Source of the DNA: DATFEN01 sp035691285
GTDB lineage: Bacteria > Acidobacteriota > Vicinamibacteria > Fen-336
Length of the DNA stretch: 24,017 bases
Assembly (NCBI GenBank): GCA_035691285.1
Contig: DASSJI010000067.1
Location: forward strand, 1 to 24,017
Reading direction: 5' to 3'
A program made the translations under genes and the position numbers. This document shows positions 8,107-14,661 of this stretch, piece by piece (within the stretch, counting starts at the first letter, position 1; every line of letters begins with the position of its first letter). The notes beneath the pieces were generated by a model. It saw nothing but the letters and a program-made list of their open reading frames with translations, did not search any database and was not told the DNA's origin.

Positions 8107-8853
8107 ATGCCGAGGATCGCCTTCGTGTGCCTCGTGTCGCTGGCGTGCGCGTCTCGCGCACTCGCGGCCGATCCGCCACAGCCGCTGCGGGTCTTCTTCA
8201 CCACCGCTCCGCCGCCAGCCCCGGCGGCCGACCCGAAGGCCCACGCCAAGCAGCTCGAGAAGGACAGGGACGCGCTCTGGAGTCAATACGACGCGTTCTT
8301 CAAGGAGATGAAGAAGAAGCACGGCAAGGACCTGGCGAAGTGGTCCGCCGAGGCCAAGGACGAGAACCAGCTCGTCTACGAGAAGTACGTCATGAAGGCC
8401 ATGGAGTACCTGCTGTTCACGATCAAGCCGAAGGACCTCGAGGACTCGATCCGCGACATCAAGAACTCCGTGGTCGGCAAGGGGCTTGCCGGCGTGAAGG
8501 AGAACATCGTCATCGCCGAGAGCGCCGCAGACGCGCATCTCGTGCTCGAGGCCGTGGGACGCTACGGAGCCTCGAAGCTGGTGGTCGGTCCCAAGCACTT
8601 CGTCTTCCGTTTCGGCGTCGGCGGGAAGCTCAAGCCCGAGGCCCTCACGGCCATCCCCCGGGACTGGCCGCGCCCGACCTGGTGGGCGGACGAGCAGTGC
8701 AGCCAGTACCACTACTACCGGCCCGACGAGCCCTACATCGTGTTCAAGGCCATCGACGACCAGCGCTGGCGCGACGTGATGAACACCACGTCGGCCTGCA
8801 TCAACAACCTCATTCAGGAGCACGGCGCCAACATCCTGGCGATGGGGTCGTGA
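8107..8853 (+). CDS. Exported protein of unknown function
   Basis: I do not recognise this 248-residue protein. It begins with a classical signal peptide (MPRIAFVCLVSLACASRALA, probable cleavage after ALA-A near residue 21), so it is likely periplasmic or secreted. A Pro/Ala-rich stretch (TTAPPPAPAADP) follows, then a Lys/Glu-rich helical region (HAKQLEKDRDALWSQYDAFF, FFKEMKKKHGKDLAKW) that may form a coiled coil. The C-terminal half looks globular, with ENIVIAESAADAHLVLEAVG, HFVFRFGVGGKL, and a Trp/Tyr-rich patch (WWADEQCSQYHYYRPDE). The AESAADAHLVLEAVGR stretch recalls small domains in which an Asp-Ala-Asp stretch precedes beta strands, but I assign no function. A strong AGGGAGGGG lies 3 nt before the ATG. 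Its stop overlaps the start of the BstA-like gene (GTGA). Confidence 0.8.
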   Translation: MPRIAFVCLVSLACASRALAADPPQPLRVFFTTAPPPAPAADPKAHAKQLEKDRDALWSQYDAFFKEMKKKHGKDLAKWSAEAKDENQLVYEKYVMKAMEYLLFTIKPKDLEDSIRDIKNSVVGKGLAGVKENIVIAESAADAHLVLEAVGRYGASKLVVGPKHFVFRFGVGGKLKPEALTAIPRDWPRPTWWADEQCSQYHYYRPDEPYIVFKAIDDQRWRDVMNTTSACINNLIQEHGANILAMGS

Positions 8854-9383
8854 CGGACGAGGACCTTCGCTATCCCATCGGGCCTTTCGAGGCGCCGACC
8901 GAGATCGCCCCGGAGGACCGCACGCGCTTCATCGGCGAGCTCGAGCGCCTTCCGGCCGCGATGCGCGCGGCCCTCGCCGGCCTGTCGGACGAGCAGCTCG
9001 AGACGCCCTACCGGCCGGGAGGGTGGACGCTGCGCCAGGTCGCTCACCACGTGCCCGACAGCCACATGAACAGCTACGTCCGCATGCGGCTGGCGCTCAC
9101 CGAGGACGCGCCCACGATCCGGCCGTACTTCGAGGACCGCTGGGCGAGGCTGCCCGACTCGAGCCGCGCCCCGGTGAGCCTCTCCCTCGACCTGCTCGAG
9201 GCCCTCCACGGTCGCTGGGTGTTCCTGCTGCGTGGGATCGGGGACGACGAGTGGCGCCGCGCGTTCCGCCATCCCGAGCGCGGTCTCGTCACGCTCGAGG
9301 GGAACCTGGCGCTCTACGCCTGGCACGGCCGGCACCACGTCGCGCAGATCGCGTCGCTCCGGGAGCGGTCCGGCTGGCGCTGA
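8850..9383 (+). CDS. DinB-fold metal-dependent protein of the YfiT/BstA (bacillithiol transferase) family
   Basis: This 177-residue protein is closely similar in layout to Bacillus YfiT, described as a bacillithiol S-transferase or putative metal hydrolase with a four-helix DinB fold. Shared segments are DLRYPIGPFE at the N-terminus, TPYRPGGWTLRQVAHHVPDS, SHMNSYVRMRLALTED, EALHGRWVFLLR and LALYAWHGRHHVAQI. The expected three metal-binding His are present at about 67, 159 and 163. It is predicted to be cytosolic. The GTG at 8850 overlaps the stop of the exported-protein gene by 4 nt. If the assignment holds, the organism probably makes bacillithiol or a similar low-molecular-weight thiol, but no bsh gene is in the window to support that. 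Confidence 0.88.
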   Translation: MTDEDLRYPIGPFEAPTEIAPEDRTRFIGELERLPAAMRAALAGLSDEQLETPYRPGGWTLRQVAHHVPDSHMNSYVRMRLALTEDAPTIRPYFEDRWARLPDSSRAPVSLSLDLLEALHGRWVFLLRGIGDDEWRRAFRHPERGLVTLEGNLALYAWHGRHHVAQIASLRERSGWR

Positions 9384-9479
9384 GCGAGGGCCGGCGTGCT
9401 CAGGCGGGGGCGGATCCGCTCGCCAGCAGCTCGGCCTCCAACGGCACCGACGGGGGCGTCCGGCATCCGACCCGAGGAC
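9384..9479. other. Convergent intergenic gap between the BstA-like gene and speA
   Basis: These 96 bp separate two convergent genes. A 10-bp palindrome GCGGATCCGC is at 9410-9419, but I see no hairpin followed by a T-run in either direction, so no intrinsic terminator can be supported. Confidence 0.4.
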
Positions 9480-11390
9480 TCAGTCGTTGACGGTGAGGTA
9501 CGTGTAGCCCTCGAGGGCCTCCTCGTAGCGCCGCATGAAGCGGCCCGACTCTGCGGGAGTGAGGCGCTTGTCGCGGACGGCGTCCTCGACGGCCCGGCGC
9601 ACCTTGGAGACGAGGTCGTCCTTCGAGTACTGCACGTAGGACAGCACCTCGGTCACCGAGTCGCCCTCCACGACGTGGTCGACCCGGTAGTCGTCCCCGT
9701 CGAGGCGCACGTGGACCGCGTCCGTGTCTCCGAACAGGTTGTGCAGGTCGCCCAGGATCTCCTGATACGCGCCGACCAGGAAGCTCGCGATGTAATACGG
9801 CTCGCCGTTCGTGGAGTGCAGGTCCAGGAAGTGCCGGACGTCCTTGAGGTCGATGAACTCGTCCATCTTCCCGTCGCTGTCGCACGTCAGGTCCGCGAGC
9901 ACCGCACGCCGCGACGGCGCCTTGTTGAGGCGATCGATGGGGAGCGTCGGAAAGAGCTGGCGGACGGCCCAGTGGTCGGGCAACGACTGGAACAGCGAGA
10001 AGTTGCAGTAGTAGGTGTCGGTGAGCTGCTTCTCGAGCCCCTCGAGGTCGTCGGGCACGTAGGGCAGCTCCCGGACGATCTTCAAGATCTTCTCGCAGGT
10101 CGCCCAGAAGAGCTGCTCGAGGCGGGCGCGGGCGCGCAGGTCGAGCACCCCGAGGTTGAAGGCGGTGGTGCCCTCCTCCTTGAGCTGCAGCGCGTCGTGC
10201 CAGGCCTCGAGGTAGTTCTTGCGCGTCACCGAGGAGTAGGTCTCGTAGAGCGACTGCAGGATGCGGTGCTCGCCGTTCTCGATCCGCTCGGGCGCCTGGC
10301 CGAGCAGGATCTCGTTCGATCCCAGGACGTTGAAGACGAGGACCGAGTGATGCGCGACGAGGGCGCGGCCGGACTCCGTCACGATGTCGGGGTGCGGCAC
10401 GCCCTTCGCGTTGCAGGCCTCGGCCACCTGGCTCACCACGTCGGCCGCGTACTCCTGGAGCGTGTAGTTCACCGAGGAGTGGAAGTTCGTCTGGCTGCCG
10501 TCGTAGTCGACGCCGAGACCGCCGCCGCAGTCGATGTAGCGCATGTTGGCGCCCAGGGCGTGCAGTTCGACGTAGATGCGGCTCGCCTCCTGGAGCGCGT
10601 CCTTGATGGCCCGGATCGCCGTGATCTGGGAGCCGATGTGGAAGTGGAGGAGCTGCAGGCAGTCGAGCATGCCGAGGACGCGGAGCCGCTCGACCGCGGC
10701 GACCATCTCGGTGGTGGTGAGGCCGAACTTCGACCGGTCGCCCGTGGACTCCACCCACTTGCCGGCGCCCTTCGTGGAGAGCCGGGCCCGCACTCCGATG
10801 ACCGGCCGGATGTCCAGCTCGCGCGACGCGGTGAGGATGGTGTCCAGTTCGCCCAGCCGGTCCATGGTGATCACCACCTGGCGGCCGAGCTTGCGGGCCA
10901 GGAGCGCGGTCTCGATGTAGGCGCGGTCCTTGTACCCGTTGCACAGGACGAGGGCCTCGGGATTGTCCTGGAGGGCCAGGGCGACGAGCAGCTCGGGCTT
11001 CGACCCGGCCTCGAGGCCGAGGTTGTAGGGGCGCCCGTACTCGATCAGCTCCTCGACCACGTGGCGCTGCTGGTTGACCTTGATCGGGTAGACGCCCCGA
11101 TAGCTGCCGCGGTAGTCGTTCTCCGCGAGCGCCTGCTGGAAGGAGCCGCAAAGCTGCTGCACCCGGGTGCGGAGGATGTCCGAGAAGCGGATCAGCACGG
11201 GCAGGTTGATGCCCCGGCTGCGGAGGTCGTCGACCAGCTCCTTGAGGTCGATGGGCTGCGAGCCCGGCCCCGCCGGCGTCACCTCGATGTGGCCGGCCTC
11301 GTTGATGGTGAAGAAGTCCTTGCCCCAGCCGTGGACGTTGTAGTGCTCGATCGCGTCCTTGACCGTCCAGGCGCGAAGCTCGGTGTGCAA
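9480..11390 (-). CDS. speA: Biosynthetic arginine decarboxylase SpeA
   Basis: This 636-residue PLP enzyme converts arginine to agmatine and CO2, the first step of the agmatine route to putrescine and spermidine. Length and architecture match SpeA of fold type III. The PLP lysine is in GVYPIKVNQQ (near 104). Next come GLEAGSKPELLVAL, GYKDRAYIETALLARKLG, LLHFHIGSQI, YIDCGGGLGVDYDGS, TESGRALVAHHSVLVF and the Cys-containing YYCNFSLFQSLPDHW block. Helical C-terminal arms follow. The start is TTG 11390; no ATG or GTG precedes the conserved WTVKDAIEHYNVHGWG segment in frame. AGGAGA lies about 11 nt upstream, and a TACAAT hexamer at 11426-11431 could give a leader of about 30 nt. It appears to be a single-gene unit, since neither agmatinase nor speE is in the window. 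Confidence 0.96.
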   Translation of the reverse strand: MHTELRAWTVKDAIEHYNVHGWGKDFFTINEAGHIEVTPAGPGSQPIDLKELVDDLRSRGINLPVLIRFSDILRTRVQQLCGSFQQALAENDYRGSYRGVYPIKVNQQRHVVEELIEYGRPYNLGLEAGSKPELLVALALQDNPEALVLCNGYKDRAYIETALLARKLGRQVVITMDRLGELDTILTASRELDIRPVIGVRARLSTKGAGKWVESTGDRSKFGLTTTEMVAAVERLRVLGMLDCLQLLHFHIGSQITAIRAIKDALQEASRIYVELHALGANMRYIDCGGGLGVDYDGSQTNFHSSVNYTLQEYAADVVSQVAEACNAKGVPHPDIVTESGRALVAHHSVLVFNVLGSNEILLGQAPERIENGEHRILQSLYETYSSVTRKNYLEAWHDALQLKEEGTTAFNLGVLDLRARARLEQLFWATCEKILKIVRELPYVPDDLEGLEKQLTDTYYCNFSLFQSLPDHWAVRQLFPTLPIDRLNKAPSRRAVLADLTCDSDGKMDEFIDLKDVRHFLDLHSTNGEPYYIASFLVGAYQEILGDLHNLFGDTDAVHVRLDGDDYRVDHVVEGDSVTEVLSYVQYSKDDLVSKVRRAVEDAVRDKRLTPAESGRFMRRYEEALEGYTYLTVND

Positions 11391-11425
11391 TGCCCTAGAG
11401 GTCTCCTGGCCGTTTCTGCGGGCGC

Positions 11426-11431
11426 ATTGTA
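11426..11431 (-). promoter_or_regulatory. Candidate -10 element (TACAAT) for speA
   Basis: TACAAT on the minus strand lies 35 nt before the TTG start, in the gap between speA and the lipoprotein gene. A TGGACT hexamer 16 nt further upstream is a weak -35 candidate. The position suits a leader that contains the AGGAGA ribosome binding site. Confidence 0.45.
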
Positions 11432-11468
11432 GCGCCCGGACCGCGCAAGTCCAGAGAAAAGTGGGCGC

Positions 11469-12521
11469 TCAATCGCTCTGGGGGCGCGCGAGCTCCTCGT
11501 CGATGATCGCCTGGAACGCCTCGAACGGCATCGCTCCAGTGAGACGGCGGCCGTTGACGAAGAAGGTGGGGGTGGAGTTCACGCCCACCGCCGCGCCGGC
11601 CTCGAAGGCCTTGTTCACGTCGGCGTCGAAGCGGCCGGAGGCGACGCAGGTCTGCAGCTTCGCGGCGTCCATTCCGAACTGCGCGGCGCGCCGTGCGAGG
11701 TCGGCGTCGGCGAAGTCGCCAGGCTCCGTCATCAGGCTCCGGTGGTAGTCCCAGAAGCGTCCCTGCTCGTTCGCGCAGCGCGCCGCGACGGCCGCGGCGA
11801 AGGCGCGCGGGTGCTGGGCGAGCGGGTACTCCTGGTGCACGAAGCGGACTTTGCCGGGATAGCGGCTCATGACCGCGTCCACGGTGCCCTGGGCGCGGTG
11901 GCAGTACGGACACTGGTAGTCCGAGAACTCGATGAGGGTGATCGGCGCGTCGGCCGGGCCGACGGCGGGCGTCGAGGCCGGCAGCTCGAGGCTCACGCGC
12001 GGGGGCGCCAGGCTCACGTTCACCTTGGCCGCGGCCAGAAGGCGCTCGCGCAGCTCCGTCCGCTTCTCCGCCTCGCGCCGCTGCTTCAGCGCGCGCTCGA
12101 TGTCCGGAGCGACCTGTTCCTTGGTGCGGCCGCCGAGGCGCGCCCGCGCCTGCTGATAGGCGGCCTCCACGTCGGCGGGCGTCACGGGCGCGACCTTGTC
12201 GGCGATCTCCGCCTTCTCGAGCGCCGCGAGGCTCAGCCCGCGCCGCTGCGCCTCCTTGTCGAGGAGCCGCTGGTAGACGATCTCGTCGATGGCGCCACGG
12301 CGCGCCTCGTACTCCTCCTGGCGGAGGGCATACAGGCGCCGCGCGGCGCGCTCTTCCATCTCCTCGAAGCTGATGGGCGCGCCGTCCACCTCTGCGACGA
12401 CGCTGCCGGGCCCTGCGGCCGGCTTGTCGGCGGGAGGCTTGGCCTCGGCGTCGGTGCTTCGAGCGCAGGCCGTGAGGACGACGGCGAGGGCAGGCAGGAG
12501 CGCGAGGCGGGCCAGATTCAT
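11469..12521 (-). CDS. Lipoprotein with SurA-like N-terminal part and DsbA-type thioredoxin domain
   Basis: This 350-residue envelope protein starts with a lipoprotein signal (hydrophobic run, lipobox LTAC with Cys19), so it should be membrane-anchored outside the cytoplasm. Residues about 40-165 resemble the helical SurA N-terminal/PpiC-linked chaperone region (VVAEVDGAPISFEEMEERA, DEIVYQRLLDKEAQRRGLS). Residues about 190-350 form a DsbA-like (Thioredoxin_4) domain: APITLIEFSDYQCPYCHRAQ with active-site Cys204-Pro-Tyr-Cys207, VRFVHQEYPLAQHPRAFAAA and the cis-Pro loop VNSTPTFFVNGR. The likely role is thiol oxidation or disulfide isomerisation of exported proteins, perhaps with substrate holding by the N-terminal part. 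No peptidyl-prolyl isomerase domain is present. The ATG at 12521 has a TATTCT hexamer 6 nt upstream and no Shine-Dalgarno. Confidence 0.92.
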   Translation of the reverse strand: MNLARLALLPALAVVLTACARSTDAEAKPPADKPAAGPGSVVAEVDGAPISFEEMEERAARRLYALRQEEYEARRGAIDEIVYQRLLDKEAQRRGLSLAALEKAEIADKVAPVTPADVEAAYQQARARLGGRTKEQVAPDIERALKQRREAEKRTELRERLLAAAKVNVSLAPPRVSLELPASTPAVGPADAPITLIEFSDYQCPYCHRAQGTVDAVMSRYPGKVRFVHQEYPLAQHPRAFAAAVAARCANEQGRFWDYHRSLMTEPGDFADADLARRAAQFGMDAAKLQTCVASGRFDADVNKAFEAGAAVGVNSTPTFFVNGRRLTGAMPFEAFQAIIDEELARPQSD

Positions 12522-12527
12522 CCGACC

Positions 12528-12533
12528 AGAATA
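12528..12533 (-). promoter_or_regulatory. Candidate -10 element (TATTCT) for the Dsb-like lipoprotein gene
   Basis: TATTCT on the minus strand ends 6 nt before the ATG at 12521, which lacks a Shine-Dalgarno. It lies in the 49-bp gap after the SDR stop. This is a hexamer-only match. Confidence 0.35.
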
Positions 12534-12570
12534 GGGGCCTCTGGCGGCCGCGTCAAGCGCGGGAGCCTGT

Positions 12571-13410
12571 TCACGCCAGGCGGTCGCGTCGCAGCGTGAG
12601 ACCGCCGTCGATGGTGACGAGCTGTCCCGTGATGTACGAATCCGGCTCGAGCAGGAGGCGGACCACGCGGGCCACGTCCTCGGGACGGCCGAAGCGGGGA
12701 ATCACGCCCTTCTCGACGTAGGCGTCGTACTTGCCGGAGTCGATCGAGGCGCGCGCCATCCCGACGCTGGTCGCCCCCGGGGCCACGACGTTCACGCGGA
12801 TGTCCGTCGCTCCGCCGTACTCCTTGGCGAGCACGCGCGCCGCGTGGACCAGAGCGGCCTTGGGGCCGGCGTAGGCCAGGCTGCCCTCGAAGGGGTGCAC
12901 CCCCTGCATGCTCGAGACGAGCACGATGGCGCCCTTGGTACCCCGCATGCGCATGGCTTCGGCCGCCGAGCGCGCGAGGAGCAGCGGCGCCGCGTAGTTT
13001 GCCTCGAAGGACGCGTGAAGGGCCTCCGCGTCGAGGGCCTCGGGCTTGACGCGGGCGGGGTCGCCCGGAAGCGCCACGAGCCCGTAGACCTCGCCCTTCA
13101 CCTCGAGGGCATCCTGGAGGTACCGGTCGCGGACCGCCTCCTCGCGGATGTCGCCTTCCACGAGCCGTATGGGGCCGCCGTAGGCGTCCTGCATCTTCTG
13201 CTGGAAGGCGAGGGCGCGACCGCGCTGCGAGCGGTAGCCCACCACCGGCAAGGCGCCCTCGAGGAGCAGCAGGGCGGTGATCGGCGAGCCGAGGCCGCCC
13301 GCCCCGCCTGGAACCAGCACGACCTTGCCCGCCAGCGCCTTCCGCCCCAGCTCGTAGCGGTGCTCGGCTTGCTTCCTCGCGAGTTCGGGATCGAGGAACC
13401 TCGACGGCAT
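12571..13410 (-). CDS. Short-chain dehydrogenase/reductase (SDR)
   Basis: This 279-residue classical SDR is an NAD(P)-dependent oxidoreductase whose substrate cannot be named. After a helical N-terminal extension of about 25 residues comes the nucleotide-binding motif VVLVPGGAGGLGSP (Gly-x-x-x-Gly-x-Gly). Next are the strand with VEGDIRE, the catalytic Ser in IVLVSSMQGV, Tyr-x-x-x-Lys in YAGPKAAL, RVNVVAPGAT, and the C-terminal SYITGQLVTIDGGLTL. The motif has PGG where TGG is usual. ATG 13410 is chosen because it overlaps the stop of the HAD gene (TGATG) and because codons further upstream belong to the HAD gene in another frame. The tight coupling suggests the two enzymes act on related metabolites, but this is inference. 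Confidence 0.93.
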   Translation of the reverse strand: MPSRFLDPELARKQAEHRYELGRKALAGKVVLVPGGAGGLGSPITALLLLEGALPVVGYRSQRGRALAFQQKMQDAYGGPIRLVEGDIREEAVRDRYLQDALEVKGEVYGLVALPGDPARVKPEALDAEALHASFEANYAAPLLLARSAAEAMRMRGTKGAIVLVSSMQGVHPFEGSLAYAGPKAALVHAARVLAKEYGGATDIRVNVVAPGATSVGMARASIDSGKYDAYVEKGVIPRFGRPEDVARVVRLLLEPDSYITGQLVTIDGGLTLRRDRLA

Positions 13411-14084
13411 CAGGGCTCGAACAGCGCGCGCAGGCCGCCCGGGTCGAGTCCCGCGAGGGACTCCACCACGCGGTCGGCGGATCTCAGCTTGGCCGCCGGA
13501 TAGGAGTTCGTGACGGCGACGACCTTCATCCCCGCGGCGCGCGCGGCGGCCACGCCGGGCATCGAGTCCTCGAACACGAGGCACTCGCCCGGGCGCAACC
13601 CGGTGTCGAGGCGCGCCATGGCGGTGAGATACGGCTCCGGATGCGGCTTGCCCTGCCTCACGTCCTCGGCGCCGACGATGGCCGAGAAGGCGTCCAGCAG
13701 GCCGCCCTGGCCCAGGATCGCCTCGATCTCCGACCGCAGCGCTCCCGAGGCGATCCCCACCGGCACCTCTCGCGCCAGGGCGCGCACGAGCTCCCGTGCG
13801 CCCGGGAAGAACGGCACGCTCGGGATGAGCGCCTCGAAGGCCGCGGCCTTGCGCGTCACGATCCGCGCCACGCGCTCCAGGCTCGCGTCGCGGCCGTGCT
13901 GCTCCAGGGCCAGCCGGATCGAGCCGCGGTCGTCGTAGGCGAGGTAGCTCTTCCGGTACTCGTCCTCGTCGATGTGGATGCCCTCGGGAACCAGGGCGTC
14001 GCGAAGGGCGCCGAAATGCAGCGGCTCGCTGTCCACGATCACCCCGTCGAAGTCGAAGAGCGCGCCGCGCACGCGGGCGATCAT
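13410..14084 (-). CDS. HAD-superfamily hydrolase, beta-phosphoglucomutase/phosphatase-like
   Basis: This 224-residue cytosolic HAD hydrolase has a helical cap. Motif I is GALFDFDGVIVDSEPLHF, with the nucleophile and acid Asp both present. Motif II is GIASGALRSE, the motif III region is VRQGKPHPEPYL, and motif IV is CLVFEDSMPGVAAARAAGM. The layout matches beta-phosphoglucomutase-like and sugar-phosphate phosphatase subfamilies; sequence does not separate phosphatase from mutase. ATG 14084 is preceded by GGGGGAAG with 6-nt spacing and is right for the family N-terminus. The open frame running further upstream is antisense to the next gene. It overlaps the SDR gene by one base at TGATG and diverges from the plus-strand membrane-protein gene, 48 bp away. 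Confidence 0.93.
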   Translation of the reverse strand: MIARVRGALFDFDGVIVDSEPLHFGALRDALVPEGIHIDEDEYRKSYLAYDDRGSIRLALEQHGRDASLERVARIVTRKAAAFEALIPSVPFFPGARELVRALAREVPVGIASGALRSEIEAILGQGGLLDAFSAIVGAEDVRQGKPHPEPYLTAMARLDTGLRPGECLVFEDSMPGVAAARAAGMKVVAVTNSYPAAKLRSADRVVESLAGLDPGGLRALFEP

Positions 14085-14116
14085 AGCGCTTCCCCCGGGG
14101 TTGGTTGGGAAGCGGC

Positions 14117-14122
14117 TAAGAT
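14117..14122 (+). promoter_or_regulatory. Weak candidate -10 element (TAAGAT) for the small membrane-protein gene
   Basis: TAAGAT ends 10 nt before the ATG at 14133, the same geometry as at the Nudix start. It is four of six to consensus and has no -35 box, so it is recorded only because the arrangement recurs. Confidence 0.25.
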
Positions 14123-14132
14123 CACGGACGGG

Positions 14133-14600
14133 ATGTGGCTTCGCATCGCCGCGGCCGCGCTTCTGGCCTTCGCGCTCTTCCGCATGTTCGGGCTGGCGAT
14201 GCGCCTCCGCCACGCGAAGCTCGAGCGCGAGCGCGAGCGAGCGGAGCAGGAGCGGCAGGGGCGGCGCGTCGTGGCGGAGCTGCCCCTCGACGAGGGCGTC
14301 GTGCTCTTCCTCGAGGACGACGCGGGCTTCGCGTGGGGCGCGAGCCGCGTGGCCCGGTCGCAGCTGAGAGGAGCGCGGATGCTGCTCAACGGCGCCGTCG
14401 TCGCCCAGGCATCCCGGGACGGCGGGCCGCTGCCGTCGCCCGCGCCCGCGACGGATTTTGACGGCAGCGAGCGCTGGGAGGTCGAGCTGCTCGCCGCCGG
14501 GGGCGTGCTCTCCGTGCCGTGCGGGCGGCTCCGCGAGGGCGTGAGCCGCGAGACGGCCTCGCGCGTCTTCGAGGCGGCGAGGAGGGCCGTGGAAGGATGA
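14133..14600 (+). CDS. Small membrane-anchored protein of unknown function
   Basis: I do not recognise this 155-residue protein. One N-terminal membrane segment (about residues 3-20, LRIAAAALLAFALFRMFGLA) is followed by a highly charged stretch (HAKLERERERAEQERQGRR, a probable short coiled coil). A cytoplasmic or periplasmic globular part then contains EGVVLFLEDDAGFAWGA, RGARMLLNGAVVA and RWEVELLAAGGVLSVPCGRL. The second half reads as alternating beta strands. ATG 14133 has CGGACGGG just upstream, which is a weak ribosome binding site. It lies 61 bp before the sulfatase-fold/TPR gene and is probably followed by that gene's own promoter. It is kept as real because it fills the space between well-supported genes and shows a coherent membrane/coil/strand layout. 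Confidence 0.72.
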   Translation: MWLRIAAAALLAFALFRMFGLAMRLRHAKLERERERAEQERQGRRVVAELPLDEGVVLFLEDDAGFAWGASRVARSQLRGARMLLNGAVVAQASRDGGPLPSPAPATDFDGSERWEVELLAAGGVLSVPCGRLREGVSRETASRVFEAARRAVEG

Positions 14601-14648
14601 GGTCCCACACGAAGTACCAAGGTGATCGGCGAGTAGGGCCCTGCCCCT

Positions 14649-14654
14649 TACAAT
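14649..14654 (+). promoter_or_regulatory. Candidate -10 element (TACAAT) for the sulfatase-fold/TPR gene
   Basis: TACAAT ends 7 nt before the ATG at 14662. The bases after it (CGGCGGG) resemble those after the TATAAT at 6588 (CGGCAGG). No -35 box is seen. The GGCGGG could act as a poor ribosome binding site or be part of a leaderless start. Confidence 0.45.
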
Positions 14655-14661
14655 CGGCGGG

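Noticed and set aside
9396..11432. Long plus-strand open frame (678 codons) opposite speA
   Set aside because: Antisense shadow of a full-length, highly conserved arginine decarboxylase; Leu/Val/Asp/His-rich composition without motifs.
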